The notes below the pieces were generated by a model, which was given only the letters and a program-made list of their open reading frames with translations, ran no database searches and was not told the DNA's origin. A stretch of DNA of 7,226 nt from Acidaminococcales bacterium (GTDB lineage Bacteria > Bacillota > Negativicutes > Acidaminococcales > JAISLQ01): NCBI GenBank assembly GCA_031275255.1, contig JAISPA010000012.1, positions 1 through 7,226 on the forward strand, written 5' to 3'. This document shows, one piece after another, positions 1 to 6,764 of this stretch (the stretch's first letter is position 1; every line of letters begins with the position of its first letter). Position numbers and translations under genes: made by a program.

Positions 1-3000
1 CCGCCCGATTTTCGCGATCGTCATTTCTATCCTCATTGTGCTTGGCGGCGCCATTGCCGGCTTTAACCTGCCGATTGCCCAGTATCCGCAAATACAGCCC
101 CCCACCGTTTCTGTGGAAACAACTTATTTGGGCGCGAACGCCGGCGCGGTAAACCAATCGGTGGCCCAGATCATCGAGGAACAGGTCAACGGCGTGCAGG
201 GCATGGATTACATGTCCTCCATGTCGGACGACGCCGGCCGCTACAGCCTGTCGGTGGTGTTTGACCTTGGGATAGACGGCGACATAGCTTCCGTGAAGGT
301 GCAGAACAATGTTGCGCAGGCCAACGCCAGTCTGCCCGCCGAAGTCAGGGAATACGGCGTGGTAACCAAAAAAGCGTCGTCCGATATGGCGCTGGTCGCC
401 AGCTTTTACTCTCCGCAGGGAACGCATGACGATACCTTTTTGTCAAATTATGTGAAGGTATATGTGCTGGACGCGATAAAAAGGGTCAACGGCGTGGGCG
501 ACGTCATGGTCTTCGGCTCTGACCTGGCCAGGCGCATCTGGATAAACCCGGACCGGCTGGCGGAACTTAATCTGACGATTGGCGACGTGGTCGCCGCCGT
601 CCAGGATCAGAATACGCAGGCGGCTGCCGGCACGATCGGCGGCATGCCTGTGGACAGAAAGCAGGAAACGCAATATACCGGGCACGCGCGGGGGCGGCTG
701 GAAAGCATTGAGGAATTTGGCAACATCATAGTAAGGGCCAATCCCAACGGCTCTTTTATCTTTTTGAAAGACCTGGCCCGTATAGAAAACGCCGGCCGGA
801 TACTGACTTTCGACTCCAAACTCAATGGGCGGAACGCGCTCGGTTTGGCCGTGCAGCTTACCAGCGACGCCAACGCGCTCAAAACCATCGGCGAAGTAAA
901 AGAGACGCTGGCGCGGGCGGCGGCCGACCTGCCGCCTGACGTGGCCTACACCACGGTGGTTGACAACACCGAATATATAGCTTCGTCTTTGGAAGAAGTC
1001 GCCATGACCTTTTTGGAAGCGCTTCTGCTCGTAATCGTCATAGTGTTTATTTTCCTGCAAAGCTGGCGGGCCACGCTTATCCCCATACTGGCCGTGCCGG
1101 TTTCGCTCATCGGCGCCTTCGCCGCCTTCGTGGTTCTGGGGTTTACCATAAATACTCTGACCCTTTTCGCCATGGTGCTGGCGATCGGCTTGGTGGTGGA
1201 CGATGCGATCGTTGTGATCGAGGCGGTCGAGCATCACATGCGGGCAAGCAAACTCAATCCGCGCGAGGCCACCCGCCGCGCCATGGCGGAGGTTTCCGGC
1301 CCGGTTGTGGCGATTGCTTTCGTGCTCTCCTCGGTATTCATACCGGTAGCTTTTCTGGGCGGCATGTTGGGCGTGCTCTACCGCCAGTTCGCCCTGACCA
1401 TCGCTATTTCCGTCGGGCTTTCGGCCTTCATCGCCCTTTCTTTGACGCCCGCACTGTGCGCATCCCTTCTCAAAGCCCACGACGGGCCGGCGGCCGGCGG
1501 TCTTTTCGGCGGCTTTTTCAATAAATTTAACGCCTGGTTTGAGCGCACAATCGAATCTTACGGCCAAACCGTGCAGAAACTTATTCGCCGCGCCCGGTAC
1601 GTGGTCATATTCCTCCTGCTCATCTTCGCCTTTACGGGCGTTCTCGCCAAAACCGTGCGCTCCACCTTTATCCCGGAGGAAGATCAGGCCTTTGTCATAA
1701 CCTCCGTTACCCTGCCGGACGGGGCCAGCATGAACAGGACAATGGACTTTATGGACCGTTTCGGCGGCGAGGTGCAGACCATTCCCGGCGTAAAAAATGT
1801 AATGGCGATTTCCGGGTTTGATATAATATCCGATGGCGTCAAATCCAGCGCCGGCACCATGTTCGTCAGCCTGAACGACTGGTCTTTGCGCAAAGGCGCC
1901 GCCACGCAGATAAACGCCATAGTCGCCCGGATAATGGAAAAATCCCGCGACTATCCCGAGGCGTCCATAATCGCCATGAACCCCCCTTCATTGCCCGGCC
2001 TTGGCATGGTCGGCGGCTTTACGATGGTGCTGCAGGACATCAGCGGACACAGCGACGAAGAAATGGCCGCCGCAGTCAACAGGCTGCTTTTGGCCGCCAA
2101 TACGAAAGCGGGCGCCGTAACCGGCGTTTACACACCCTACAGCGCCAACGCGCCGGCCATAGAATTTGCCGTTGACAGGGAGAAGGCCAAGACGCTGGGG
2201 GTATCTCTGAAGGATGTGTTTGACGCCATGCAGGTGAATTTCGGCGGCACGGAGATCAATGATTTCAATCTCTTTGGGCGCACTTACAAGGTGTCTTTGC
2301 AAGCCGACGTTTTTTATCGCAATGAAACGGACGCTTTGCGTTTTATTTACGTCCGCTCGGCCACCGGCGCCATGATCCCGCTCAATACCCTCGTAACGCC
2401 CAAAGTAACCACCTCGCCGCCCAACATTTCCCGTTTCAACGCCCTGCGCAGCATACCGATAAACGGTTCGGTCGCGCCCGGCTACAGCTCCGGGCAGGCC
2501 ATAGAGGCTATGGAGGCTTTGGCCGCCGCCGAATTGCCGGACGGTTTCGCCGTGGAATGGTCCGGGCAAAGCCGCGAGGAGAAAAAGGCCGGCAATACCG
2601 CCTCGCAAATAATGGCGCTGGCGCTGGTCTTTGTGTTCTTGTGCCTGGCCGCGCTTTATGAAAGCTGGTCTGTTCCCTACGCCGTGCTTTTGTCGGTTCC
2701 CACCGCTGTTTTCGGCGCATTTTTGTCGCAATATATCGTTGATCTGGAAAACAGCGTGTACATGCAGATCGGCATCATCACGCTGATCGGCCTGGCCGCG
2801 AAAAACGCCATACTTATTGTTGAATTCGCGAAAGTGAGGGTGGATGAGGGCATGCCGCCGGCGCAAGCCGCCATTGAGGCCGCAAAGCTCAGGCTGCGCC
2901 CCATTCTTATGACTTCGCTCGCCTTTATCATCGGCTGCATCCCGCTGGCGGTGGCCAGCGGCGCCGGCGCGGGCGCCAGAAACGCCATGGGCACGGCGGT

Positions 3001-3145
3001 CGTGGGCGGCATGACGATTGCCACCTCTTTAGGGATATTCATCATCCCGGTGCTTTTCGTAGTGGTGGAATGGGTAACGGAAAAATTCGGGTTCCGCAGG
3101 AGAAAAACCGGCGACGCCGCGCAGTACCCGCCGCAGGCCGGGTAA
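1..3145 (+). CDS. RND multidrug efflux transporter, inner-membrane pump (AcrB/MexB-like, HAE1 family), 5' partial
   Basis: This is a proton-driven exporter that, in its family, forms a trimer with a periplasmic adaptor and an outer-membrane channel to expel drugs and other amphiphiles. The frame is open from base 2 and begins RPIFAIVIS, matching AcrB from about Arg8, so roughly 7-8 residues lie outside the window; the first in-frame ATG (38) is internal. The visible 1,047 codons agree with a family length near 1,050. TM1 is at residues 1-22, the first periplasmic porter region at about 23-325, TM2-6 follow, the second periplasmic loop is about 555-865, and the last TM segments come after. The proton relay is intact: Asp-Asp in GLVVDDAIVV (codons 1199-1204, AcrB D407/D408), Lys in GLAAKNAILIV (2801-2803, K940) and Arg in RLRPILMTS (2897-2899, R971). 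The adaptor gene is probably upstream, outside the window. Substrate cannot be told from sequence; several AcrB pocket phenylalanines are replaced. Confidence 0.96.
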   Translation, partial: RPIFAIVISILIVLGGAIAGFNLPIAQYPQIQPPTVSVETTYLGANAGAVNQSVAQIIEEQVNGVQGMDYMSSMSDDAGRYSLSVVFDLGIDGDIASVKVQNNVAQANASLPAEVREYGVVTKKASSDMALVASFYSPQGTHDDTFLSNYVKVYVLDAIKRVNGVGDVMVFGSDLARRIWINPDRLAELNLTIGDVVAAVQDQNTQAAAGTIGGMPVDRKQETQYTGHARGRLESIEEFGNIIVRANPNGSFIFLKDLARIENAGRILTFDSKLNGRNALGLAVQLTSDANALKTIGEVKETLARAAADLPPDVAYTTVVDNTEYIASSLEEVAMTFLEALLLVIVIVFIFLQSWRATLIPILAVPVSLIGAFAAFVVLGFTINTLTLFAMVLAIGLVVDDAIVVIEAVEHHMRASKLNPREATRRAMAEVSGPVVAIAFVLSSVFIPVAFLGGMLGVLYRQFALTIAISVGLSAFIALSLTPALCASLLKAHDGPAAGGLFGGFFNKFNAWFERTIESYGQTVQKLIRRARYVVIFLLLIFAFTGVLAKTVRSTFIPEEDQAFVITSVTLPDGASMNRTMDFMDRFGGEVQTIPGVKNVMAISGFDIISDGVKSSAGTMFVSLNDWSLRKGAATQINAIVARIMEKSRDYPEASIIAMNPPSLPGLGMVGGFTMVLQDISGHSDEEMAAAVNRLLLAANTKAGAVTGVYTPYSANAPAIEFAVDREKAKTLGVSLKDVFDAMQVNFGGTEINDFNLFGRTYKVSLQADVFYRNETDALRFIYVRSATGAMIPLNTLVTPKVTTSPPNISRFNALRSIPINGSVAPGYSSGQAIEAMEALAAAELPDGFAVEWSGQSREEKKAGNTASQIMALALVFVFLCLAALYESWSVPYAVLLSVPTAVFGAFLSQYIVDLENSVYMQIGIITLIGLAAKNAILIVEFAKVRVDEGMPPAQAAIEAAKLRLRPILMTSLAFIIGCIPLAVASGAGAGARNAMGTAVVGGMTIATSLGIFIIPVLFVVVEWVTEKFGFRRRKTGDAAQYPPQAG

Positions 3146-3171
3146 GCCGCGCGGCGCGCGGCGCCCGTTTT
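3146..3171 (+). terminator. GC-rich hairpin with short T run just after the RND gene (weak terminator candidate)
   Basis: Directly after the RND stop codon, GCCGCGC (3146-3152) can pair with GCGCGGC (3156-3162) around a 3-nt loop. An alternative 5-bp stem, 3153-3157 with 3161-3165, sits closer to the TTTT at 3168-3171. The T tract is short, so this may only pause or leak. The stronger terminator lies about 160 nt further on. Confidence 0.35.
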
Positions 3172-3191
3172 ATGGCTGCCCATAGCCGTCC

Positions 3192-3222
3192 CAGGCGCCC
3201 GCCCATAAGAGGCGGGCGCTTG
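3192..3222 (+). repeat. Inverted repeat / stable hairpin in the RND 3' region
   Basis: A perfect 9-bp inverted repeat pairs 3195-3203 (GCGCCCGCC) with 3211-3219 (GGCGGGCGC) around a 7-nt loop (CATAAGA). It extends to 12 bp (3192-3203 with 3211-3222) if one G-U pair is allowed. No real T run follows, so it is not a classical intrinsic terminator. It could protect the 3' end of the efflux mRNA or slow polymerase before the terminator downstream. Confidence 0.6.
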
Positions 3223-3306
3223 ACATTTCGCTTAACGGGCGCTTGTCCAGATTGTCCCGGCCTGTCTTTTGCTATAGCGGTTGCTTTTTGTTTCGCGGCT
3301 TAAATG

Positions 3307-3343
3307 CAGCCGTCCTGCTTGGGACAGGCTGTTTTTTGCGTTT
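3307..3343 (+). terminator. Strong rho-independent terminator between the efflux gene and the pst operon
   Basis: The stem pairs 3307-3311 (CAGCC) with 3327-3331 (GGCTG) and 3312-3315 (GTCC) with 3322-3325 (GGAC), with one bulged A (3326) and a 6-nt loop (TGCTTG). Six T residues follow at once (3332-3337), then GCG and another T tract from 3341. It reads on the + strand and would end transcripts coming from the RND gene before the pst promoter. The right arm can also pair with sequences further upstream (see findings), so an attenuator role is possible. Confidence 0.75.
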
Positions 3344-3360
3344 TTTCGGCCCAAGATTAT

Positions 3361-3400
3361 TTTACCTGTTTTTCACAAATCCCTGTATTTGCTTTTTACA
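3361..3400 (+). promoter_or_regulatory. Candidate Pho-regulator binding region upstream of pstS
   Basis: Near-11-nt phased hexamers resemble the TT(A/C/T)A(C/T)A half-sites known for PhoP of Gram-positive bacteria: TTTACC at 3361, TTCACA at 3372 (11 nt later) and TTTACA at 3395 (23 nt later, about two turns). A degenerate CTGTAT at 3383 lies between. The array ends 9 nt before the proposed -10 box, where a PhoB/PhoP-type activator normally sits. pst operons are classic members of the phosphate-starvation regulon. The site is inferred from spacing and similarity only, and no regulator gene is visible. Confidence 0.4.
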
Positions 3401-3415
3401 TGAGGGAAATATACT
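3388..3415 (+). promoter_or_regulatory. Probable sigma-70-type promoter of the pst operon
   Basis: TATACT at 3410-3415 is a good -10 box. The -35 position is poor (TTTGCT at 3388-3393 with a 16-nt spacer), as is common for promoters that depend on an activator. Transcription would begin near 3421-3423, giving a leader of about 53 nt before pstS. The promoter lies downstream of the intergenic terminator, which supports independent transcription of the operon. Confidence 0.5.
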
Positions 3416-3424
3416 TTGAATATG

Positions 3425-3458
3425 CGGGGCGAAGCACGTTCGCCCTGAATAAACAGGG
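3425..3458 (+). promoter_or_regulatory. Hairpins in the pstS 5' leader
   Basis: A 9-bp stem (3425-3433 with 3439-3447, one G-U pair, 5-nt loop GCACG) would lie almost at the 5' end of the predicted transcript. A second, shorter stem (CCCTG 3443-3447 with CAGGG 3454-3458) shares the segment 3443-3447, so the two cannot form together. The second ends 2 nt before the Shine-Dalgarno sequence (AGAAGGGG, 3461-3468). The structure may stabilise the message or adjust translation; that role is inference. Confidence 0.4.
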
Positions 3459-3474
3459 AAAGAAGGGGAAAAAT

Positions 3475-4341
3475 ATGCGCAGGTTATCCACGGTAAGTAT
3501 TTTATTGCTGGCGTTGTTCACAGTGTTTTCTTTGGGGACGGCGCAAGCGGCTTTTGAAAGAGGCAAAAGCATAACGGTGGTGTCACGCGAAAGCGGCAGC
3601 GGCACCAGGGGAGCCTTTATCGAGCTTCTGGGCATTGAGGCGAGGACGGCGGACGGCGTGCGCCGGGACATGACCACCAAAGAGGCGATTATCGCGAACA
3701 AAACCGACGTAATGATTTCCAACGTGGCCAACGCTCCTTACGCTATCGGCTATATCTCGCTCGGTTCGCTTAACAATACTGTCAAAGCCTTAGTCGTCGA
3801 CGGCGTGGCGGCTACCACCGGCAACGTAAAAAACGGCTCGTACAAGATTTCGCGTCCTTTCGTGCTGGCGGTCGGCAACAATGTAACCTCCCTGGCCAAC
3901 GACTTTATCGGGTTTATCCTCTCCGCCGAAGGGCAGAAGGTCGTATCGAACGGCTATATTCCCATAAACAGCGCGGCCGCCGCCTATAAAGGCTCAAGGC
4001 CGGCCGGCAAAATCACGGTCGCCGGTTCTTCTTCCGTAACGCCGATCATGGAAAAACTTAAAGAAGCCTATATCGCCGTAAATCCCGCCGCCGCCGTCGA
4101 AATTCAGATGAGCGACTCCACGGCCGGTATGCTGGCCGCGATAAACGGTTCCTGCGACATAGGCATGGCGAGCCGCGAACTTAAAGACAGCGAATTGGCT
4201 AAGCTTAAAGCCATACCCATCGCGCTGGACGGTATCGCCGTGATCGTCAACAGGGAAAATCCGTTCAGCAGCATGACCAGCCGGCAGATCAGAGATATTT
4301 TCACCGGCGCCGTAGAAAATTGGAGCCAGATAGGTGGATAA
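3475..4341 (+). CDS. pstS: Phosphate-binding protein PstS of the Pst ABC transporter, circularly permuted form
   Basis: This is the periplasmic phosphate receptor that delivers Pi to PstC/PstA. The start at 3475 is chosen because AGAAGGGG (3461-3468) lies 6 nt upstream and a Sec signal peptide follows at once: MRRL, a hydrophobic core at residues 8-21, and an AQA cleavage site near residues 23-25. No lipobox cysteine is present, so the protein should be soluble in a periplasm. Length is 288 residues. The motif order is unusual. SRESGSGTRGAF (37-48), AIGYISLGSL (90-99), ISRPF (125-129), FILSAEGQKVV (147-157) and GYIPI (160-164), normally the C-terminal half, come first. GKITVAGSSSVTP (178-190), DIGMASREL (228-236), LDGIAVIVN (251-259) and IFTGAVENWSQIGG (275-288), normally the N-terminal half, come second. 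A linker (about 165-177) joins the native ends. Phosphate-contact motifs (GSSSVTP, SGSGTR, DIGMAS) are all present. The gene overlaps pstC by 8 nt. Confidence 0.92.
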   Translation: MRRLSTVSILLLALFTVFSLGTAQAAFERGKSITVVSRESGSGTRGAFIELLGIEARTADGVRRDMTTKEAIIANKTDVMISNVANAPYAIGYISLGSLNNTVKALVVDGVAATTGNVKNGSYKISRPFVLAVGNNVTSLANDFIGFILSAEGQKVVSNGYIPINSAAAAYKGSRPAGKITVAGSSSVTPIMEKLKEAYIAVNPAAAVEIQMSDSTAGMLAAINGSCDIGMASRELKDSELAKLKAIPIALDGIAVIVNRENPFSSMTSRQIRDIFTGAVENWSQIGG

Positions 4342-5191
4342 CCGTAAAGAATCCTTTATGCGGGCAGTTTTTATTTGTTCAGCGCTGACCTCTGTTTTGG
4401 CGGTCGCGCTGATCTGCCTGTTCTTGTTCGCCAACGGCCTGCCGGCGATCCGGGAAATAGGGTTGGGCAGCTTTTTGTTCGGCGAGGAGTGGGCGCCGAA
4501 CGACGTACCGCCGTCTTTTGGCATCTTCCCCATGATTCTCGGCAGCATTTACATCACCGGCGGCGCTGTTTTGCTGGGAGCGCCCGTCGGCGTGCTGACG
4601 GCGGTATTCCTGTCCAAACTGTGCCCGCCGGGCCTTTGCCGCTTCCTGCAGCCCCTGGTGGAATTGCTGGCAGGCATACCATCGATCGTTTACGGGTTTT
4701 TCGGTATTGTGACGATCGCGCCGCTGATCCGGTTCTTGTTTGACGGCAGCGGCAGCAGCATACTGACGGCGTCCATTCTTCTGGCGCTGATGATTCTGCC
4801 GACAATCATCTGTATTACGGAAAGCGCCCTGAACGCGCTGCCGTCCGAACTGTACGACGGGGCGGCGGCGCTTGGCGCGAGCCGGGAGCGGATAATCTTC
4901 GCCGTACTCCTGCCGGCCGCAAAATCCGGAGTGCTGGCGGCCATCGTGCTGGGCATCGGCCGGGCGGTCGGAGAGACCATGGCGGTGATCATGGTTGCGG
5001 GCAATCAGGCGCGCGCGCCGGTGGGAATACTGAGAGGCGCGCGCACGCTCACCGCCAATATAGTCCTGGAAATGGGCTACGCGGCCGATTTGCACAGGGG
5101 AGCGCTGATCGGTACGGGCGTCGTGCTGTTTGTCTTTATACTCTTGATCAATCTTGCCTTTTCTTCTTTGCAAACAGGAGATAAAAAATGA
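4334..5191 (+). CDS. pstC: Phosphate ABC transporter permease PstC
   Basis: This is one of the two inner-membrane subunits forming the phosphate channel. A GTG start at 4334 is preferred: GGAG (4322-4325) lies 8 nt upstream, inside the end of pstS, and the resulting N-terminus (MDNRKESFMRAVF) matches the charged KE-F lead-in of PstC proteins. The next in-frame ATG (4358) has no good ribosome site. The 285 residues carry about six TM segments: 11-34, 69-94, 106-133, 143-163, 198-223 and 258-278. Residues 111-121 ([11 protein letters not shown]) are a Pst permease hallmark. The cytoplasmic EAA-type loop that docks on PstB is at about 175-203 (DGAAALGAS ... LLPAAKSG), followed by GIGRAVGETMA (207-217), whose Arg and Glu correspond to residues important for transport in E. 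coli PstC. The start overlaps pstS by 8 nt and the stop overlaps pstA by 4 nt (ATGA), suggesting translational coupling. Confidence 0.95.
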   Translation: MDNRKESFMRAVFICSALTSVLAVALICLFLFANGLPAIREIGLGSFLFGEEWAPNDVPPSFGIFPMILGSIYITGGAVLLGAPVGVLTAVFLSKLCPPGLCRFLQPLVELLAGIPSIVYGFFGIVTIAPLIRFLFDGSGSSILTASILLALMILPTIICITESALNALPSELYDGAAALGASRERIIFAVLLPAAKSGVLAAIVLGIGRAVGETMAVIMVAGNQARAPVGILRGARTLTANIVLEMGYAADLHRGALIGTGVVLFVFILLINLAFSSLQTGDKK

Positions 5192-6009
5192 AAAAGAAAC
5201 CTTGGGACCTGTTTTGTTTTGCGCTCTGCTGCCTGTCCGCTTTTTTCACCTTTGCCGCCCTGCTTTTCCTGATCGGCTACATCGTGATAAACGGCGCGGG
5301 CTATATAACGCCGTCTCTGTTCGCGTTTTCTTATAATACGGAAAATGTGTCGCTCTTTCCCGCCCTTTTGACGACAATTTTCATGATAATCCTTTCCCTC
5401 TTGATAAGCGCGCCGATCGGCGTATTTACCGCCATTTACCTGGTGGAATACGCTAAGCGGGGCAACCGGTTCGTACACATCATACGCATAACGATGGAAA
5501 CCCTCTCAGGCATACCGTCGATCGTCTACGGCCTGTTTGGGATGCTTTTTTTCGTAATCTGGCTGGGCTGGGGGTTTTCCCTGCTGGCCGGCACCTTTAC
5601 AATTTCCATAATGATTTTACCTTTAATTGTAAGGACAACCGAAGAAAGCCTTAAAGCAACGCCCGATTCCTATCGGGAGGGCGCTTTCGGGCTGGGCGCG
5701 GGCAAACTGCGTACGGTGTTTAAAGTCGTGCTGCCATCCGCCGCCTCAGGTATATTGGCGGGCATGATCCTCGCCATCGGCAGGATCGCGGGCGAAACCG
5801 CCGCGCTCATCTACACGGCGGGAACGGTGGCGCAGATACCGCAAAATCTCTTTTCTTCCGGCCGGACCTTATCCGTCCATATGTACGCCCTCTCCAGCGA
5901 AGGGCTTTACAGCGGCCAGGCTTACGCCACGGCGGTCATACTTCTGATAACGGTGATTTTGCTGAACACTCTGGCGGCAATAATGACAAAACAGTTCAAA
6001 AAGGAATGA
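5188..6009 (+). CDS. pstA: Phosphate ABC transporter permease PstA
   Basis: This is the second channel subunit, partner of PstC. The ATG at 5188 overlaps the pstC stop (ATGA) and is preceded by AGGAG (5176-5180) at 7 nt. The 273 residues hold about six TM segments: 8-31, 57-83, 105-128, 132-150, 186-210 and 244-267. PstA signatures include [16 protein letters not shown] (74-89), [15 protein letters not shown] (104-118), the EAA-type coupling loop [10 protein letters not shown] (164-173) through [12 protein letters not shown] (181-192), and [17 protein letters not shown] (196-212). Its paralogy with PstC is visible in the shared GIPSIVYG and GR--GET motifs. The C-terminal segment HMYALSSEG (231-239) is typical of PstA and separates the two permeases. 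The stop lies 5 nt before the preferred pstB start. Confidence 0.95.
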   Translation: MKKKPWDLFCFALCCLSAFFTFAALLFLIGYIVINGAGYITPSLFAFSYNTENVSLFPALLTTIFMIILSLLISAPIGVFTAIYLVEYAKRGNRFVHIIRITMETLSGIPSIVYGLFGMLFFVIWLGWGFSLLAGTFTISIMILPLIVRTTEESLKATPDSYREGAFGLGAGKLRTVFKVVLPSAASGILAGMILAIGRIAGETAALIYTAGTVAQIPQNLFSSGRTLSVHMYALSSEGLYSGQAYATAVILLITVILLNTLAAIMTKQFKKE

Positions 6010-6014
6010 ACCGC

Positions 6015-6764
6015 ATGGACAAATTTAATTTAAGCAATGTGGAATTGTGGTACAATAATTTCAAAGCCTTGCACAGCATTTCCATGGATATTAAGGAAAA
6101 TGAAGTTACCGCCTTTATCGGGCCTTCCGGCTGCGGCAAATCCACCTTGCTTAAAAGCCTCAACCGCCTGAACGACCTGGTGGACGGCTGCAAAATCAGC
6201 GGCAGCATAAAACTCGACGGTAAAGACATTTATCAGGATACCGACGTCAACCGTCTGCGCAAAAAGGTTGGCATGGTATTTCAAAAACCTAACCCTTTCC
6301 CCATGACCATTTACGACAACATTGCTTTCGGCGCGCGCACGCACGGGATAAAGGCCAAACGCAAACTTGACGCGGTCATTGAAAAAGCGCTGCGCGACGC
6401 GGCAATCTGGGAGGAAGTAAAAGACCGGCTGCACAAAAGCGCCCTCAGCCTCTCCGGCGGCCAGCAGCAGCGGCTGTGCATCGCGCGGGCGCTGGCCGTG
6501 TCGCCGGAAGTCATTTTGATGGATGAGCCGACTTCGGCCCTTGATCCCATATCTACCGCCAAAATAGAAGATTTGGCGGTGGATTTAAAGAAAAATTATA
6601 CTGTCGTCATCGTTACCCACAACATGCAGCAGGCAGCCCGCATATCCGACAAAACGGCCTTTTTTCTCCTGGGCGTTTTGGTGGAATACGGCTCGACCGA
6701 ACAAGTATTTTCCGTCCCCAAAGACAAAAGATGCGAAGACTACATCACGGGGAGGTTTGGCTGA
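6015..6764 (+). CDS. pstB: Phosphate ABC transporter ATP-binding protein PstB
   Basis: This cytoplasmic ATPase powers phosphate import and would act as a dimer beneath PstC/PstA. The start at 6015 is preferred because AAGGA (6001-6005) then lies 9 nt upstream; the in-frame ATG at 6006 overlaps pstA but abuts that ribosome site with no spacing. It would add only three residues. The 249-residue protein (E. coli PstB has 257) shows a complete nucleotide-binding domain: aromatic Tyr13 (A-loop region), Walker [10 protein letters not shown] (36-44), Q-loop [14 protein letters not shown] (89-102), ABC signature LSGGQQQR (146-153), Walker [14 protein letters not shown] (166-178), and switch histidine in [10 protein letters not shown] (200-209). 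The PstB hallmarks [13 protein letters not shown] and EDYITGRFG (241-249, the C-terminus) make the assignment firm against other ABC ATPases. The stop shares one base with the phoU start. Confidence 0.97.
   Translation: MDKFNLSNVELWYNNFKALHSISMDIKENEVTAFIGPSGCGKSTLLKSLNRLNDLVDGCKISGSIKLDGKDIYQDTDVNRLRKKVGMVFQKPNPFPMTIYDNIAFGARTHGIKAKRKLDAVIEKALRDAAIWEEVKDRLHKSALSLSGGQQQRLCIARALAVSPEVILMDEPTSALDPISTAKIEDLAVDLKKNYTVVIVTHNMQQAARISDKTAFFLLGVLVEYGSTEQVFSVPKDKRCEDYITGRFG

Noticed and set aside
443..1567. Long open frame on the minus strand inside the efflux gene (374 codons)
   Set aside because: It is antisense to a strongly conserved RND coding region. The protein is rich in His, Arg and Gln with no recognisable domain, as expected from the reverse frame of GC-rich coding DNA. 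The same applies to 1988-2866 on the minus strand.
3220..3248. TTGACA (3220-3225) as a -35 box
   Set aside because: No acceptable -10 hexamer lies 16-18 nt downstream (sequence there is TTGTCC-like), and the hexamer overlaps the foot of a stable hairpin.
3070..3303. Short + strand open frame overlapping the end of the efflux gene and running into the intergenic region
   Set aside because: Most of it lies in another frame of the RND gene and the hairpin region. It has Arg/Ala-rich composition, no ribosome site and no motif.
3304..3474. Upstream in-frame extension of pstS
   Set aside because: It would run through the terminator T runs, the promoter and the leader. It has no ribosome site and would place the signal peptide internally. 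The start at 3475 has a good Shine-Dalgarno sequence and gives a proper signal peptide.
3475..4341. PstS as a truncated gene or assembly artefact
   Set aside because: Every expected motif occurs once and in a consistent permuted order. The reading frame is intact, both ends fit a signal peptide and the pstC overlap, and the length is normal. A misjoin would not produce such a tidy arrangement.
4379..5173. Minus-strand open frame spanning nearly all of pstC (264 codons)
   Set aside because: It has low complexity (Arg/Gln rich) with no family resemblance, and it mirrors a clear permease gene. I treat it as a shadow.
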